Assembly: GCA_964242595.1 (NCBI GenBank)
Contig: CAXTBC010000007.1
Coordinates: 1-64,000, forward strand
Direction: 5' to 3'
DNA length: 64,000 nt
DNA from: BOG-908 sp964242595
GTDB taxonomy: Bacteria; Pseudomonadota; Alphaproteobacteria; Acetobacterales; Acetobacteraceae
Shown here one piece after another: positions 44,725 through 54,419 of the stretch. Position 1 is the stretch's first letter. Each line of letters starts with the position of its first letter. The translations under genes and the position numbers were made by a program. The notes beneath the pieces were generated by a model. It saw only the letters and a list, made by a program, of their open reading frames with translations. It made no database searches and was not told where the DNA came from.

Positions 44725-44905
44725 GTGCCAAAGTTCTGTCCCGCGCACGATAACATCGTTATCCACCGCATCACTGCGGAGGAAAAAACGTTAGAAAGCG
44801 TTGTCACTTTCGACACAATCATCGAGAAGCTGCGAGGCGATCGCCGTAGGCGCCGGCGCCCGCACCAAGGCTCGGCCAGATTGTGGCGGTCGACGCAGAG
44901 GCGGC
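44725..44905 (+). pseudogene. groES relic (co-chaperonin), N-terminal half
   Basis: From GTG 44725 the frame reads PKFCPAHDNIVIHRITAEEK, which aligns with the GroES start KFRPLHDRVVVRR...AEEKT. After an extra base it continues as IAVGAGARTK and GQIVAVDA in other frames. The mobile-loop residues and the C-terminal half are lost, and the sequence passes directly into groEL-like DNA. It is clearly non-functional. Confidence 0.75.
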
Positions 44906-45210
44906 GGTCAAGTAATCAGCGAGGATCTGAGTATTACGCTTGAGAACGTGACGTTGCAGTTGTTCGGACGCCTATAAAACTTCGACCGGGAGGGTAACAC
45001 TACGATTGGAGGTAGCGAGCACGGGAGGTGAATGACGGGCAGCTGCACTCAGATCTGTAGACAAATCGAGGACACCACCAGCGATTACGACCGCGAAATC
45101 TGCTTGAGCGGCTGACCAAGTTGGTCGGCGGCATAGCGGTGATCCGCGTGGGCCGGCTACTAAAGTTAAAGTCAAGGAGCGCGTCGGCGACGCGCTGCAC
45201 GCCACGCGCG
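44905..45210 (+). pseudogene. groEL relic (chaperonin), internal fragment
   Basis: Frames read together give VISEDLSITLENVTLQLFGR, then DREGNTTI, then RQIEDTTSDYDRE, KLVGGIAVIRVG and TKVKVKERVGDALHATRA. This corresponds to residues of about 300-400 in normal GroEL. Stops and frameshifts are scattered throughout, and both ends of the gene are missing. The right edge is replaced by an IS5-type transposase fragment. Confidence 0.78.
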
Positions 45211-45730
45211 TGCCGCGCATCTGGTGCAGATATTCGACAGCACCGTGGTGCGCGGCCATGTGTCGGCTCCGGCGCAAAAGGGGGTAGCACAATCAGGCGC
45301 TCGGCCGCTCAAGCGGGGGGGCATGCAAACTCCACCTCAAGACGGATTTTGACGGCCTGCCGCTCGACTTTCGCCTGACCGGCGGCGAGGTCAGCGACTG
45401 CACGCAGCTCGAGACGTCGCTCGATATCGGCCCCGACATCAAGCCGCGCGCGGTTATGACGGACAAAGCCTACGGTTCTAAGCTCAACCGGGCAACATGC
45501 CGCAACGAGGCATTTGCCCGGTGATCCCTTAGCGGTCCAATACCAAGGAACGACAGAAGTTCTTCCCCCCAAGGCGCTCTATAGAGGACGGCCCGCATCG
45601 AGCAGGCCATAGGCAAGCTCAATGGTTCAAACGCTTAGCGCTACGCTGCAAGACGACGGCAGAAAGCTTCAGCTTAATCGTCGCTTTTGCCTACAGGATG
45701 ATCTTGGTTAGATCCCTCCACACGGCCTAG
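45211..45730 (+). pseudogene. IS5-family transposase relic joined to groEL
   Basis: Fragments in several frames read LVQIFDSTVVRGHVSA, then GGMQTPPQD-type remains. They continue as NMPQRGICPVIP, RSNTKERQKFFPP, FKRLALRCKTTAESFSLIVA and FAYRMILVRSLHTA, a full C-terminal half of an IS5-family DDE transposase. There are multiple frameshifts and stops. It is a different transposase from the relic at 43640, which reads VPLENLLD at the equivalent place. Confidence 0.72.
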
Positions 45731-46060
45731 ACATTTTCGTCTCGCCGAGTGTTTCGTGCCAAAGTTCTACAGCTTCCAACCAGACGGATGAGAAGTGTTG
45801 TACTCTGAACGAAAGCAGGGTTTAATTGGCTACGGGACAACGGCCCGGCATCGAACCCTCGTCCTTCGTTGGCTACCGACAACCCCGACCGCGGTAGCGC
45901 CTGCTTTTCGCAACAAGGGCGCCCTACTTGTCAGAGGCATCAACACGGCGGAAACGCTTCGGCAAGAAAGGCCATAAAGACAGGCAGTTCGGGGCGGTAA
46001 GCACCCTGACTATTCTGAAAAACTTTTCTGTCCTAACAGTATCAAACAGACGACCGATCC
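45731..46060 (+). other. Non-coding stretch after the IS relics
   Basis: This is 330 bp with no recognisable gene. It contains a second copy of the 13-mer GTGCCAAAGTTCT (45756), also found at the groES relic start (44725). GC content is lower than average and short ORFs have no family resemblance. Confidence 0.4.
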
Positions 46061-47260
<1,200 letters not shown>

Positions 47261-47270
47261 CGCCGTTGGC

Positions 47271-47927
47271 CTAGCGCGGCATCGTGCGGGCGAGCTGCTT
47301 GGAGAACGGCTTGCGACCGCGCTTCTTGGGGCCCGGGAGCTCGGCCGCGTCCTCCTGCTCCGCCTCGGGCTCGCTCGCCTTGTCCGGGAACTTTGCAAAC
47401 ACGGATGCCGCCGTGTGCTCCGTCCGCCGCCGCGGTTCGCGCGCGGGTTCATGTACAACCTCACGTGGTTCCGGAACGCTCTCCTCGATGGGCTCGGCCT
47501 CTTCAACCGACTCGGCCGAGTCGGGCGCCTTGCGGCCCAGGCCGAGCTGCTTGGCCAGGCGAGAGCGATGCTGGGCGTAGCTGGGTGCCACCATGGGGTA
47601 GTCAGGCGGCAAGCCCCATTTGTCCCTATACTGGTCGGGCGAGAGGCCGAAGGTGGAGCGCAGGTGGCGTTTCAGCGTCTTGAGCTTGCGGCCGTCCTCC
47701 AGGCAGATGATGTAATCCGGAAAGATCGAGCGCTTGGCTGCAACGAAGGGCTGTTTCTTTTCGGCGGGCGCAGGGGCGGGTGCCTGGCCCACGTTGCGCA
47801 GCGCGCTGTGCACCTGTTCGATCAGCGAAGGCAGCGCGGCCGGGGCAACCTGGTTCTGCCCGACATGGGCAGCGACGATCTGCACCGTGAGTTCGAGCAG
47901 CGTCTTGTCGTGATCTTCAAGGGACAT
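47271..47927 (-). CDS. MucR/Ros-family transcriptional regulator
   Basis: From the ATG at 47927 the product is 218 residues. The N-terminal oligomerisation domain (LLELTVQIVAAHV) is followed by the DNA-binding domain SIFPDYIICLEDGRKLKTLK, RHLRSTFGLSPDQYRDKWGL and then PPDYPMVAPSYAQHRS. The Ros-type zinc finger is atypical: Cys75, Asp78 and His88 are present, but the second His position is Thr. Long acidic and basic tails (PEPEAEQEDAAE, KKRGRKP) extend beyond the usual 140-150 residues. MucR proteins are H-NS-like regulators of exopolysaccharide, motility and accessory genes. An in-frame upstream start at 48014 is less likely. Confidence 0.82.
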   Translation of the reverse strand: MSLEDHDKTLLELTVQIVAAHVGQNQVAPAALPSLIEQVHSALRNVGQAPAPAPAEKKQPFVAAKRSIFPDYIICLEDGRKLKTLKRHLRSTFGLSPDQYRDKWGLPPDYPMVAPSYAQHRSRLAKQLGLGRKAPDSAESVEEAEPIEESVPEPREVVHEPAREPRRRTEHTAASVFAKFPDKASEPEAEQEDAAELPGPKKRGRKPFSKQLARTMPR

Positions 47928-48116
47928 CTGTATTTTCTCTAGTCTTGCCTGAAGACTATAGTCTCGATTCCCAAGTTTCCACAATGGCGGGCGTGCCTTT
48001 GTGGTGGATTGCAACTACATGACCGGTATTCGCAACAGTGGCGCCGCCGCTCTACACGCCTGATGCGGGTCTTGTCAGGGCCGGCTCGCCCGGCTACATA
48101 CGCGCTCCCGAAGGCC

Positions 48117-48191
48117 GGGCGCGTAGCTCAGCGGTAGAGCATCGCCTTCACACGGCGGGGGTCACAGGTTCAATCCCTGTCGCGCCCACCA
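48117..48191 (+). tRNA. tRNA-Val (anticodon CAC)
   Basis: The acceptor stem GGGCGCG pairs with CGCGCCC. The D-arm is GCTC...GAGC, the anticodon stem TCGCC/GGCGG carries loop TTCACAC with anticodon CAC, and the T-arm is ACAGG-TTCAATC-CCTGT. The 3' CCA is encoded. Length 75 nt. Confidence 0.96.
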
Positions 48192-48469
48192 CCACGTGCG
48201 CAAGCACAGGTGGCCGGTCCTTCGCGACGGGGTCACTAGGGCGGGCTCTTCGTCTTGGCGAAGCCGTCTTTGACCTACGTCCGGCTGATTTTGGCAAGTT
48301 TGACTATGGACAGGTCCGTGTCGGCTGACACTTGTAAGTCGGCCTGCGGAGTTCGTATCAACGGAAGCTCCAAAACAGCATGCACCGAACCGCTGCGGGT
48401 CCCGCTGGCACCCTTCACACAGCAGGAAGCTGGAACTCGCAGAACAGGTCACCATCCGAGCGTTAGGTG

Positions 48470-49057
48470 TCAGTGATGGAAACCGCCACCGCCATGGAAC
48501 CCACCACTACCGCCGCCGCCATGGAATCCGCCATAACCACCGCGGCCACCAAAGCCACCGCGGAAACCGCCATAGCCGTAGAATCCTCCGTAGCCGAACC
48601 CGTAGCCGTAACCGAAAAAGCCGGGGTAGAAGCCGATACCGTACGGATAGCCATAGCCGCCGCCATAACCATAGCCGCCGCCATAACCATAGCCGCCGCC
48701 ATAACCATAGCCGCCGCCGTAACCGTAGCCGTCGAACCCGTAGGCACCGGACGGGTAGGGGTAGCCGAAACCCACGTCGGCCGCAGTCCACGGCACGGGC
48801 TGCACCTCATCGCCATGCGCGGCGGCGCATTGCGTATAGCTGGTAAAATACGCCGCCCACTGCGTGTTGGTGTTCCCTGCCGTGCCCGCGGGTGCGGCCG
48901 CCTGCGCCGCCGTGCTGCGGCACGCGGCCTCCTCTTTCTGGAACGTCGGCAGGTCCTTGCCCGGTCCTGGCACGGCCACCACCGGTGTTACGGCGGCCGC
49001 ACAACCGCCCAGCGCTAGGGCACCGCCTAGCAGGCTCAGACTACGCATCGTCAACAT
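48470..49057 (-). CDS. Gly/Tyr-rich repeat lipoprotein
   Basis: The 195-residue product has a lipoprotein signal with lipobox LALGGC. A mature N-terminal domain (about residues 20-95) contains three further Cys and the segment FQKEEAACRSTAAQAAAPAG. From about residue 97 to the end it is a Gly/Tyr/Phe-rich low-complexity region with tandem YGYGGG units and a GGFHGGGG end. The DNA here carries 18-bp tandem repeats. A GGAG-like SD is 8 nt before the ATG. It is probably a cell-envelope protein; the function is unknown. Confidence 0.75.
   Translation of the reverse strand: MLTMRSLSLLGGALALGGCAAAVTPVVAVPGPGKDLPTFQKEEAACRSTAAQAAAPAGTAGNTNTQWAAYFTSYTQCAAAHGDEVQPVPWTAADVGFGYPYPSGAYGFDGYGYGGGYGYGGGYGYGGGYGYGGGYGYPYGIGFYPGFFGYGYGFGYGGFYGYGGFRGGFGGRGGYGGFHGGGGSGGFHGGGGFHH
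48656..48733 (+). repeat. 18-bp tandem repeat coding for YGYGGG units
   Basis: The plus-strand unit GCCGCCGCCATAACCATA is repeated about four times with few changes. It encodes the GYGYGG units of the lipoprotein on the minus strand and is likely to vary in copy number. Confidence 0.85.
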
Positions 49058-49272
49058 TCAAAAAGGCTCCATTTGGAGGCACAAGCGACACAGCTGAAGA
49101 TGTGCCCGCTCGGCCAAGCCGCTTGCCCAAGATACGAATGTTTACGTTATGTCACTTCTTCCGAGGGCTGTGCTTCCGTTCTGCCTGTAACGCTCCGATA
49201 CGTTGCCGCCTTGAAATCGCCGTAGCGGGCGAGGATGGTCAGGCGTCCATCCAGGACATCGGAGTTCCGCGC

Positions 49273-49506
49273 ATGAAGACCCTCGTATTGACCACGCTCC
49301 TGGCCGGCCTCGCCGCAGGCTCGGCCGCAGCCCAGATCGCTCCGCCTGCAGGGCCGGACGCCAACCCCGCGACCAACGCCGCTATCGCCCATCACGACCG
49401 GGTTGTGGCCCATCGCGCTGCCCGGCACGGCAACTACCACAAGGCGGCGGTGGCCTCGCACGCGGCCAACGCCGCTGCCACCGACGCGGCGGTAGCCCCG
49501 CGCTGA
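49273..49506 (+). CDS. Small Ala/His-rich secreted protein
   Basis: The 77-residue product has a signal peptide (MKTLVLTTLLAGLAAGSAAAQ). The mature part of about 56 residues consists mainly of Ala, His, Asn and Arg (AIAHHDRVVAHRAARHGNYH), with six His spread through it and no Cys. CGGAG precedes the ATG. It is predicted to be periplasmic and could bind metals, but this is speculative. It lies divergently from the Gly/Tyr lipoprotein. Confidence 0.6.
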   Translation: MKTLVLTTLLAGLAAGSAAAQIAPPAGPDANPATNAAIAHHDRVVAHRAARHGNYHKAAVASHAANAAATDAAVAPR

Positions 49507-49723
49507 CGCCCACGGGCCGGGCTTCGGCTCGGCCCTAGGTGCCTGAACGCCCGGTTTCTGTCCCAACACACGGCGCGGAAAGCCATCTGGCGTTGTTTCT
49601 GGTGCTCCGAGGTCATGCCCATCGGATCGGAGTACCTGCTCGGACCGATGATACAGGGGCCCCGGTCCGCTTCGGTGCTCAGAAATACGCCAGCTGCTCC
49701 GCCATGCCGCGTCAAACGAACGC

Positions 49724-50218
49724 TTAAGGAGCGTAGGCGTAACCCGGGGCTGGACCATAGCCGGGCGGCGGATAACCGTAGGGCGCCTGGTAGCCATTGG
49801 GCGCCGCGTAGCCGGAAGGCGCCGGGTAGCCGTAGGGTGCCGGGTAGGCGGGTGGGTAACGGTATGCCGGAGGGTAGGCGTAGGCAGGTGGGTAGGGATA
49901 ACCGGGCGCGTAGCCGTAGGATGGCTGGCCCACGTAGGCGGACGGATAGCCGCCTTGGGGCAAGCCATAGCCGCCGGCATACGGCGGGCGCGAGCCCTGG
50001 CTGTAACCATAATCGTAGCCGGGCTGTGCCTGCTCGGGAGCGTAGGCGCCGAGCTGGTTCTCGTTCAGCCGCTCCACCTCAGAGTCGCCGGTGTCGTTCC
50101 CGGCATCGTTGCGGTGGTTCACGTTGCCGTAAGGATTGGTGGCGTTGGCCGCCAGGCAGGCCGGGGAGAAGGTGGTAGCGGTCCAGGCCAGAACCGCCGC
50201 GCGTGCTGCAAACCTCAT
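49724..50218 (-). CDS. Pro/Tyr/Gly-rich repeat protein with signal peptide
   Basis: From the ATG at 50218 (AGAGGAG just upstream) the product is 164 residues. A signal peptide (MRFAARAAVLAWTATTFSPACLA) is followed by an acidic stretch with NHRNDAGNDTGDSEVERLNE. After that comes a low-complexity region of imperfect PPAY and GYPAP units (AYPPAYRYPPAYPAPYGYPA). Such Pro/Tyr-rich exported proteins occur in many Acetobacteraceae. Function unknown. Confidence 0.7.
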   Translation of the reverse strand: MRFAARAAVLAWTATTFSPACLAANATNPYGNVNHRNDAGNDTGDSEVERLNENQLGAYAPEQAQPGYDYGYSQGSRPPYAGGYGLPQGGYPSAYVGQPSYGYAPGYPYPPAYAYPPAYRYPPAYPAPYGYPAPSGYAAPNGYQAPYGYPPPGYGPAPGYAYAP

Positions 50219-50299
50219 GGGCCGCTCCTCTGCTGTGTGCTGCCCGCCGTGCCGGGCCGGTTGTTGCTTTAGCAGGATGCAGCGGGCCGGGCGAGCTTT

Positions 50300-50462
50300 A
50301 AGGAAGGCCAAGGGCTCTGCCCCTGGACCCCGCTAAGGACAAGTCCTTAGAACCTGTTTGCAAGAGATCCTAAATAGATGGGGGTCTGGGGCCTTGAGGG
50401 CCCGTCACGCGACTGCGTGCTGCGCACGACGGGGTTTGGGGCAAAGCCACATGCTAGCCTAA
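50300..50462 (+). repeat. Repeat family A, full copy
   Basis: GGAAGGCCAAGGGCTCTGCC opens the unit, GACCCCGCTAAGGACAAGTC continues, and GTGCTGCGCACGACGGGGTT with GGCAAAGCCACATGC closes it. It separates the Pro/Tyr-rich gene from the dehydrogenase gene. Confidence 0.85.
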
Positions 50463-50489
50463 GCTCAAGACTTTAGCCTTTTGTATAGA

Positions 50490-51461
50490 TCAAACCACGT
50501 AGTTGTCGGGAAGCTCGCCGGCCAGCACGCTATCGACGCCGTCCAGCACCTTCAGGCCCATCGCGTCGCGGGTCTCGTGCGTGGCGGTCGCGATGTGGGG
50601 CGTCAGCACCACGTTCTCCAGGCCAAGGTAGACGTCAGGCACCTCAGGCTCGCGCGGGAACACGTCCAGCCCGGCGGCGGCCACGTGACCGCTTTGCAGG
50701 GCGGCTGCCAACGCCGCATCGTCCACCAGCGTGCCGCGCGCGGTGTTCACCACGATGGCACCGCGGGGCAGGGCGGCCAGCCGCGCCGCGTCCAGCCAGC
50801 CTTTCGTGTGCTGGCCGCCCGGGGCCAGCAGGCACAACACCTGGCTCGCGGCCAGGAACGAGGCGTCGTCGCCGTGGTAGGTGGCGCCAGCCTCGCGGTC
50901 CGCGTCCAGCCGGTTGCGGTTGCGGTAGTGCACCTCCATGCCGAAGCCCGCGCCGGCGATCCTCGCCAGCGCCTGGCCGATGCGGCCCATGCCGAAAATG
51001 CCGAGCCGCTTGCCGGAGATGTCGGTGCCCAGGAAGTCTCCCGGCGTCCAGCCGCGCCAGTTGCCGGCCCGCACCAGCCGTTCGGCGGCCCCCATCTTGC
51101 GGGCGGCAGCCAGCATCAGCGCCATGGTAAACTCGGCCGTGGCCTGGGAGAGCACGCCAGGCGTGTTCACCACCGTGATGCCACGCGCGTTGGCCGCCGC
51201 CACGTCGATGTGCTCGGTTCCCACGCTAAACGTGCCGAGCACGCGAACGCTGGCGGCCAGCGTGCTCAATACCGCCGCGTCGAAGCGGTAGCCCGGGACG
51301 CAGATGATTGCGGCCGCGCCATCCGACGCGCCGGCCACCCAGTCCCGCCAGGCAAGCTGGCCTGGCATGCGCACGGTGTAGGCATCGGCGGCGCGTTCCA
51401 TCACGGCCGGCGGCAAGAGGTGGGTCAGCAGCAAGATAGGGCGCTGGGCTGGATTCGGCAC
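50490..51461 (-). CDS. D-isomer specific 2-hydroxyacid dehydrogenase (glyoxylate/hydroxypyruvate reductase-like)
   Basis: A 323-residue NAD(P)-dependent oxidoreductase. The catalytic Arg lies in NTARGTLVDDAA, the Glu in FPREPEVPD and the His in LTPHIATATHETR. The Rossmann motif is FGMGRIGQALARIA, followed by HYRNRNRLD with an Arg, which favours NADP. It probably reduces glyoxylate or hydroxypyruvate; the exact substrate is not settled. No operon partner is adjacent. Confidence 0.87.
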   Translation of the reverse strand: MPNPAQRPILLLTHLLPPAVMERAADAYTVRMPGQLAWRDWVAGASDGAAAIICVPGYRFDAAVLSTLAASVRVLGTFSVGTEHIDVAAANARGITVVNTPGVLSQATAEFTMALMLAAARKMGAAERLVRAGNWRGWTPGDFLGTDISGKRLGIFGMGRIGQALARIAGAGFGMEVHYRNRNRLDADREAGATYHGDDASFLAASQVLCLLAPGGQHTKGWLDAARLAALPRGAIVVNTARGTLVDDAALAAALQSGHVAAAGLDVFPREPEVPDVYLGLENVVLTPHIATATHETRDAMGLKVLDGVDSVLAGELPDNYVV

Positions 51462-51770
51462 GTCGGCTCCTCGGTTTCACAATCATGCAGTCGGGACAAG
51501 GCTTTTCGCGATTTGCGGCAGCAGCGGCGTAGACTCGTTACAACCGCGTTGCGGCCGAGGACCGGAAATCAACGTTAAGTGAGCAACAGCTAGGGACTAG
51601 CGGGTGAGGTTCAGGCACTGTGTCAGTTTCGCCACAACGCACGCGATGATGTGGCAACCCGGCTCGCGTTGCGTGATCCACCGTCATAGATGCTGCGTTG
51701 TCGTCCCGGAAGCCAAGCACGGCGCCTTTGCCACGCCTGGGCCAGAGACAGTGAAACAGGAGAGACGTTT
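51462..51770 (+). other. Intergenic region upstream of the ompA-family gene
   Basis: This is 309 bp between the divergent dehydrogenase and OmpA-family genes. It should hold both promoters. I could not identify a clear -35/-10 pair, repeat or RNA. AGGAGAGACG provides the ribosome binding site of the OmpA-family gene. Confidence 0.4.
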
Positions 51771-52895
51771 ATGAAGCTCAGGAATGCGCTTCTGGTTGCC
51801 ACCATGTTCGCGGCCCCCGCCGCAGCGCTCGCGCAGCCAGTCACCGGCCCCTATGTCAGCCTCGGCGCTGGCGTGAACTACATCCAGGACCAGAACATCA
51901 GCCGGTTCAACATCCCGGCGCTGGGCGCCTACAGCTACGGCACGGGCAACAACGGCCACCTCCGCGTGGACGCCAACATCCTCGGCTCGGCCGCCCTGGG
52001 CTACGGCCTCGGCAACGGCTTCCGCCTGGAGCTCGAGGGCAACTACAGCAGCAACACGCTGACCTCCCTCAGCAGCCTCAACGGCGGCGGCCGCGAAGAA
52101 CAGTATTCCGGCTTCGTCAACGTCCTCTACGATTTCGACCTCTCGCCATTCGGCCTGCCGGTCACCCCGTATGTCGGCATCGGCGCAGGCTACGACCAGG
52201 TGAAGTTCGAGAACGGCCGGGCGGCCGGCTACTCCACGGCAGGTGGCGTCGTCTCGCCGATCTTCATCCGCGAGACCAACACTCAGGGCAACTTCGCCGC
52301 CCAGGGCATCCTCGGCGTTGCTTACAACGTTAGCTACATCCCCGGCCTGGCCCTCACCCTCGAAGGCCGCGTCTCGTCGATCCCCGAGACTCAGGACTAC
52401 CACGGCCAGTTCTTCGCGCCCGGTGTTGCCACCCGCGTGAACTTCCGCACCGACTACACGATCAACTATCAGGGCCTGGCCGGCATCCGTTACGCGCTGT
52501 TCACCCCGACGCCGCCGACGCCGCCTGCGCCCGCCCAGGTTCAGGCGCCGCCGCCGGTCCAGCCTGCCCGGACCTATTTGGTGTTCTTCGACTGGGACCG
52601 TGCGGACCTGACCGCGCGCGCGCGTCAGATCGTGTCCGAAGCCGCCCAGGCCTCGACCCACGTCCAGACGACGCAGATCGAAGTCAACGGCTACACCGAC
52701 CTGTCGGGCACCGCCGCCTACAACCAGCGCCTGTCCGTCCGCCGCGCCCAGAGCGTGGAAGCCGAACTGGTTCGCGACGGCGTGAACCGCAGCGAGATCG
52801 GCATCCACGGCTTCGGCGAGAGCAACCCTCTCGTGCAGACCGCCAAGGGTGTGCGCGAGCCGCAGAACCGCCGCGTGGAAATCATCCTCAAGTAA
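51771..52895 (+). CDS. OmpA-family outer membrane protein (copy 1)
   Basis: A 374-residue outer membrane protein. A signal peptide (MKLRNALLVATMFAAPAAALA) leads to an eight-strand beta-barrel-like domain (about residues 22-245; GPYVSLGAGVNYIQDQN, GYGLGNGFRLELEGNYSS). A Pro-rich hinge (TPPTPPAPAQVQAPPP) follows. The C-terminal OmpA peptidoglycan-binding domain has LVFFDWDRADLTARAR and NGYTDLSGT with the conserved Asp, and its Arg is in QNRRVEIILK. It anchors the outer membrane to the cell wall and may form a pore. A paralogue lies 122 bp downstream. Confidence 0.9.
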   Translation: MKLRNALLVATMFAAPAAALAQPVTGPYVSLGAGVNYIQDQNISRFNIPALGAYSYGTGNNGHLRVDANILGSAALGYGLGNGFRLELEGNYSSNTLTSLSSLNGGGREEQYSGFVNVLYDFDLSPFGLPVTPYVGIGAGYDQVKFENGRAAGYSTAGGVVSPIFIRETNTQGNFAAQGILGVAYNVSYIPGLALTLEGRVSSIPETQDYHGQFFAPGVATRVNFRTDYTINYQGLAGIRYALFTPTPPTPPAPAQVQAPPPVQPARTYLVFFDWDRADLTARARQIVSEAAQASTHVQTTQIEVNGYTDLSGTAAYNQRLSVRRAQSVEAELVRDGVNRSEIGIHGFGESNPLVQTAKGVREPQNRRVEIILK

Positions 52896-52921
52896 TCGCA
52901 GCGACCCGACGACAACACGAC

Positions 52922-52957
52922 AAGGGGGAGGGCCAGCGCGGTCCTCCCCTTTTTTCA
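52922..52957 (+). terminator. Rho-independent terminator after the first OmpA-family gene
   Basis: AAGGGGGAGG and CCTCCCCTTTTTT form a GC-rich stem followed by six T. It lies about 27 bp after the stop codon. Confidence 0.85.
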
Positions 52958-53017
52958 TGGCGGCAGTGGAATTAGTCACCTATGCCGCTGTGCAGACGCC
53001 CTGGGAGACTGCCCACC

Positions 53018-54148
53018 ATGACACGCCGCTTCCTGCTCTCCACCGTTTTCCCGGCCGGCGCTTGCCTGGCGTGCGTCCTTGCCTTGCCGGCCCAGGCGCA
53101 GCCGGTCAGCGGCCCCTATGTGAGCCTGGGCGGCGGCGTCAACCTGCTGCAGGACGAGACGGTGCGCCTGAACCCGGCCTTTCCCGCCGGCAAGCTGCGC
53201 TTCGACGACGACGGTGCCGTGGGCGTGGGTGCAGTGGGCTACGGCTTCGGCAACGGCTTTCGCCTGGAGCTGGAAGGCGACTGGCGCTACAACGGCCTGC
53301 GCCAATACCTCGGCACGCCGTTCCCCACCCGCTCGGGCGGCGAGCAGCAGAACTACGGCGGCATGGCCAACGCGTTGTTCGACCTCGATATCGGCAGCCC
53401 CTACGTCTACCCCTATTTCGGCGCCGGCGCCGGCTACAGCTTCGCGCGCTGGGACCACATCCAGGAAATCGGCACCACCACGCCCTACGCCTTCACGGCG
53501 GACGGCACGCACGGCGCGTTCGCCTACCAGGGCATCTTCGGCCTGTCGTTCCCGGTGAGCTTCCTGCCCGGTTTGTCGCTGACGGCGGAGTACCGCTTCT
53601 TCAGCGTGGTCGAGAACGGCCAGTTCGACGGCAGCTCCATCGGCACCCACGGCTCGTTCGGGCCCAAGGCGCTGAGCGTGGCGCGCGGCAACGTGGACGT
53701 CACCAGCGACTACAACCACAGCGCCATACTGGGCCTGCGCTACGCCCTGTTCACGCCGCGGCCGCCGGTGGCCGCCAGGCCGGCCGAGCAGCAGGTGGCC
53801 AGCCCGCCAGTCAGCGCCGCGCGGACCTACCTGGTCTTCTTCGACTGGGACCGTGCCGACCTCACCGCCCGCGCTCGCCAGATCGTGGCCCAGGCCGCCG
53901 AAGCCTCCACCCACGTGCAGACCACGCAGATCGAGGTCAACGGCTACACCGACCTTTCCGGCACGGCCGCCTACAACCAGCGCCTGTCCGTCCGCCGTGC
54001 CGAGAGCGTGGAGCGCGAGTTGGTGCGGGACGGGGTGAACAGCAACGAGATCAGCATCCACGGATACGGCGAGACGAACCCACTGGTGCAGACGGCTACG
54101 GGCGTGCGCGAACCGCAGAACCGTCGCGTCGAGATCATCCTGAAGTAG
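53018..54148 (+). CDS. OmpA-family outer membrane protein (copy 2)
   Basis: A 376-residue paralogue of the preceding protein. It has a signal peptide (MTRRFLLSTVFPAGACLACV...PAQA), a beta-barrel domain that starts GPYVSLGGGVNLLQDET and contains GYGFGNGFRLELEGDW, a short hinge, and an OmpA domain nearly identical to copy 1 (VFFDWDRADLTARARQIV, NGYTDLSGTAAYNQRLSVRR). The barrel loops differ much more than the OmpA domains. The ATG at 53018 keeps the signal peptide intact. Confidence 0.9.
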   Translation: MTRRFLLSTVFPAGACLACVLALPAQAQPVSGPYVSLGGGVNLLQDETVRLNPAFPAGKLRFDDDGAVGVGAVGYGFGNGFRLELEGDWRYNGLRQYLGTPFPTRSGGEQQNYGGMANALFDLDIGSPYVYPYFGAGAGYSFARWDHIQEIGTTTPYAFTADGTHGAFAYQGIFGLSFPVSFLPGLSLTAEYRFFSVVENGQFDGSSIGTHGSFGPKALSVARGNVDVTSDYNHSAILGLRYALFTPRPPVAARPAEQQVASPPVSAARTYLVFFDWDRADLTARARQIVAQAAEASTHVQTTQIEVNGYTDLSGTAAYNQRLSVRRAESVERELVRDGVNSNEISIHGYGETNPLVQTATGVREPQNRRVEIILK

Positions 54149-54237
54149 GCGGGCCGGTCTTACGGCGTCCGCCTCATGTAAATGGATGGCAAACAGGCGA
54201 GCTGAGTAAGACCTAGCTGCCAATCTGCGTGGATAGC

Positions 54238-54378
54238 CTTAAGGAAGGCCAGGGGCTCTGCCCCTGGACCCCGCTAAGGACAAGTCCTTAGAACCTGCTC
54301 GTTAGAGGTTCTTAACGGATAAGAGTCTGGGCCTCTAGGTCCCAGCGGGGTTTGGGGCAGAGCCCCATGCTTGCTCAA
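54238..54378 (+). repeat. Repeat family A, full copy
   Basis: AAGGAAGGCCAGGGGCTCTG, then CCCCGCTAAGGACAAGTCC, closing with GGGGTTTGGGGCAGAGCCCC. It lies between the second OmpA-family gene and the convergent secreted protein. Confidence 0.85.
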
Positions 54379-54419
54379 GTCCCGGTCACCATCGTCGACC
54401 GTGCAGAGCGCTGCCTTTC

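Noticed and set aside
44725..45768. The 13-mer GTGCCAAAGTTCT at 44725 and 45756, considered as a duplication flanking an insertion.
   Set aside because: It is far longer than target duplications of IS5-type elements, and the sequences beyond it do not resemble IS ends; chance or old duplication cannot be excluded.
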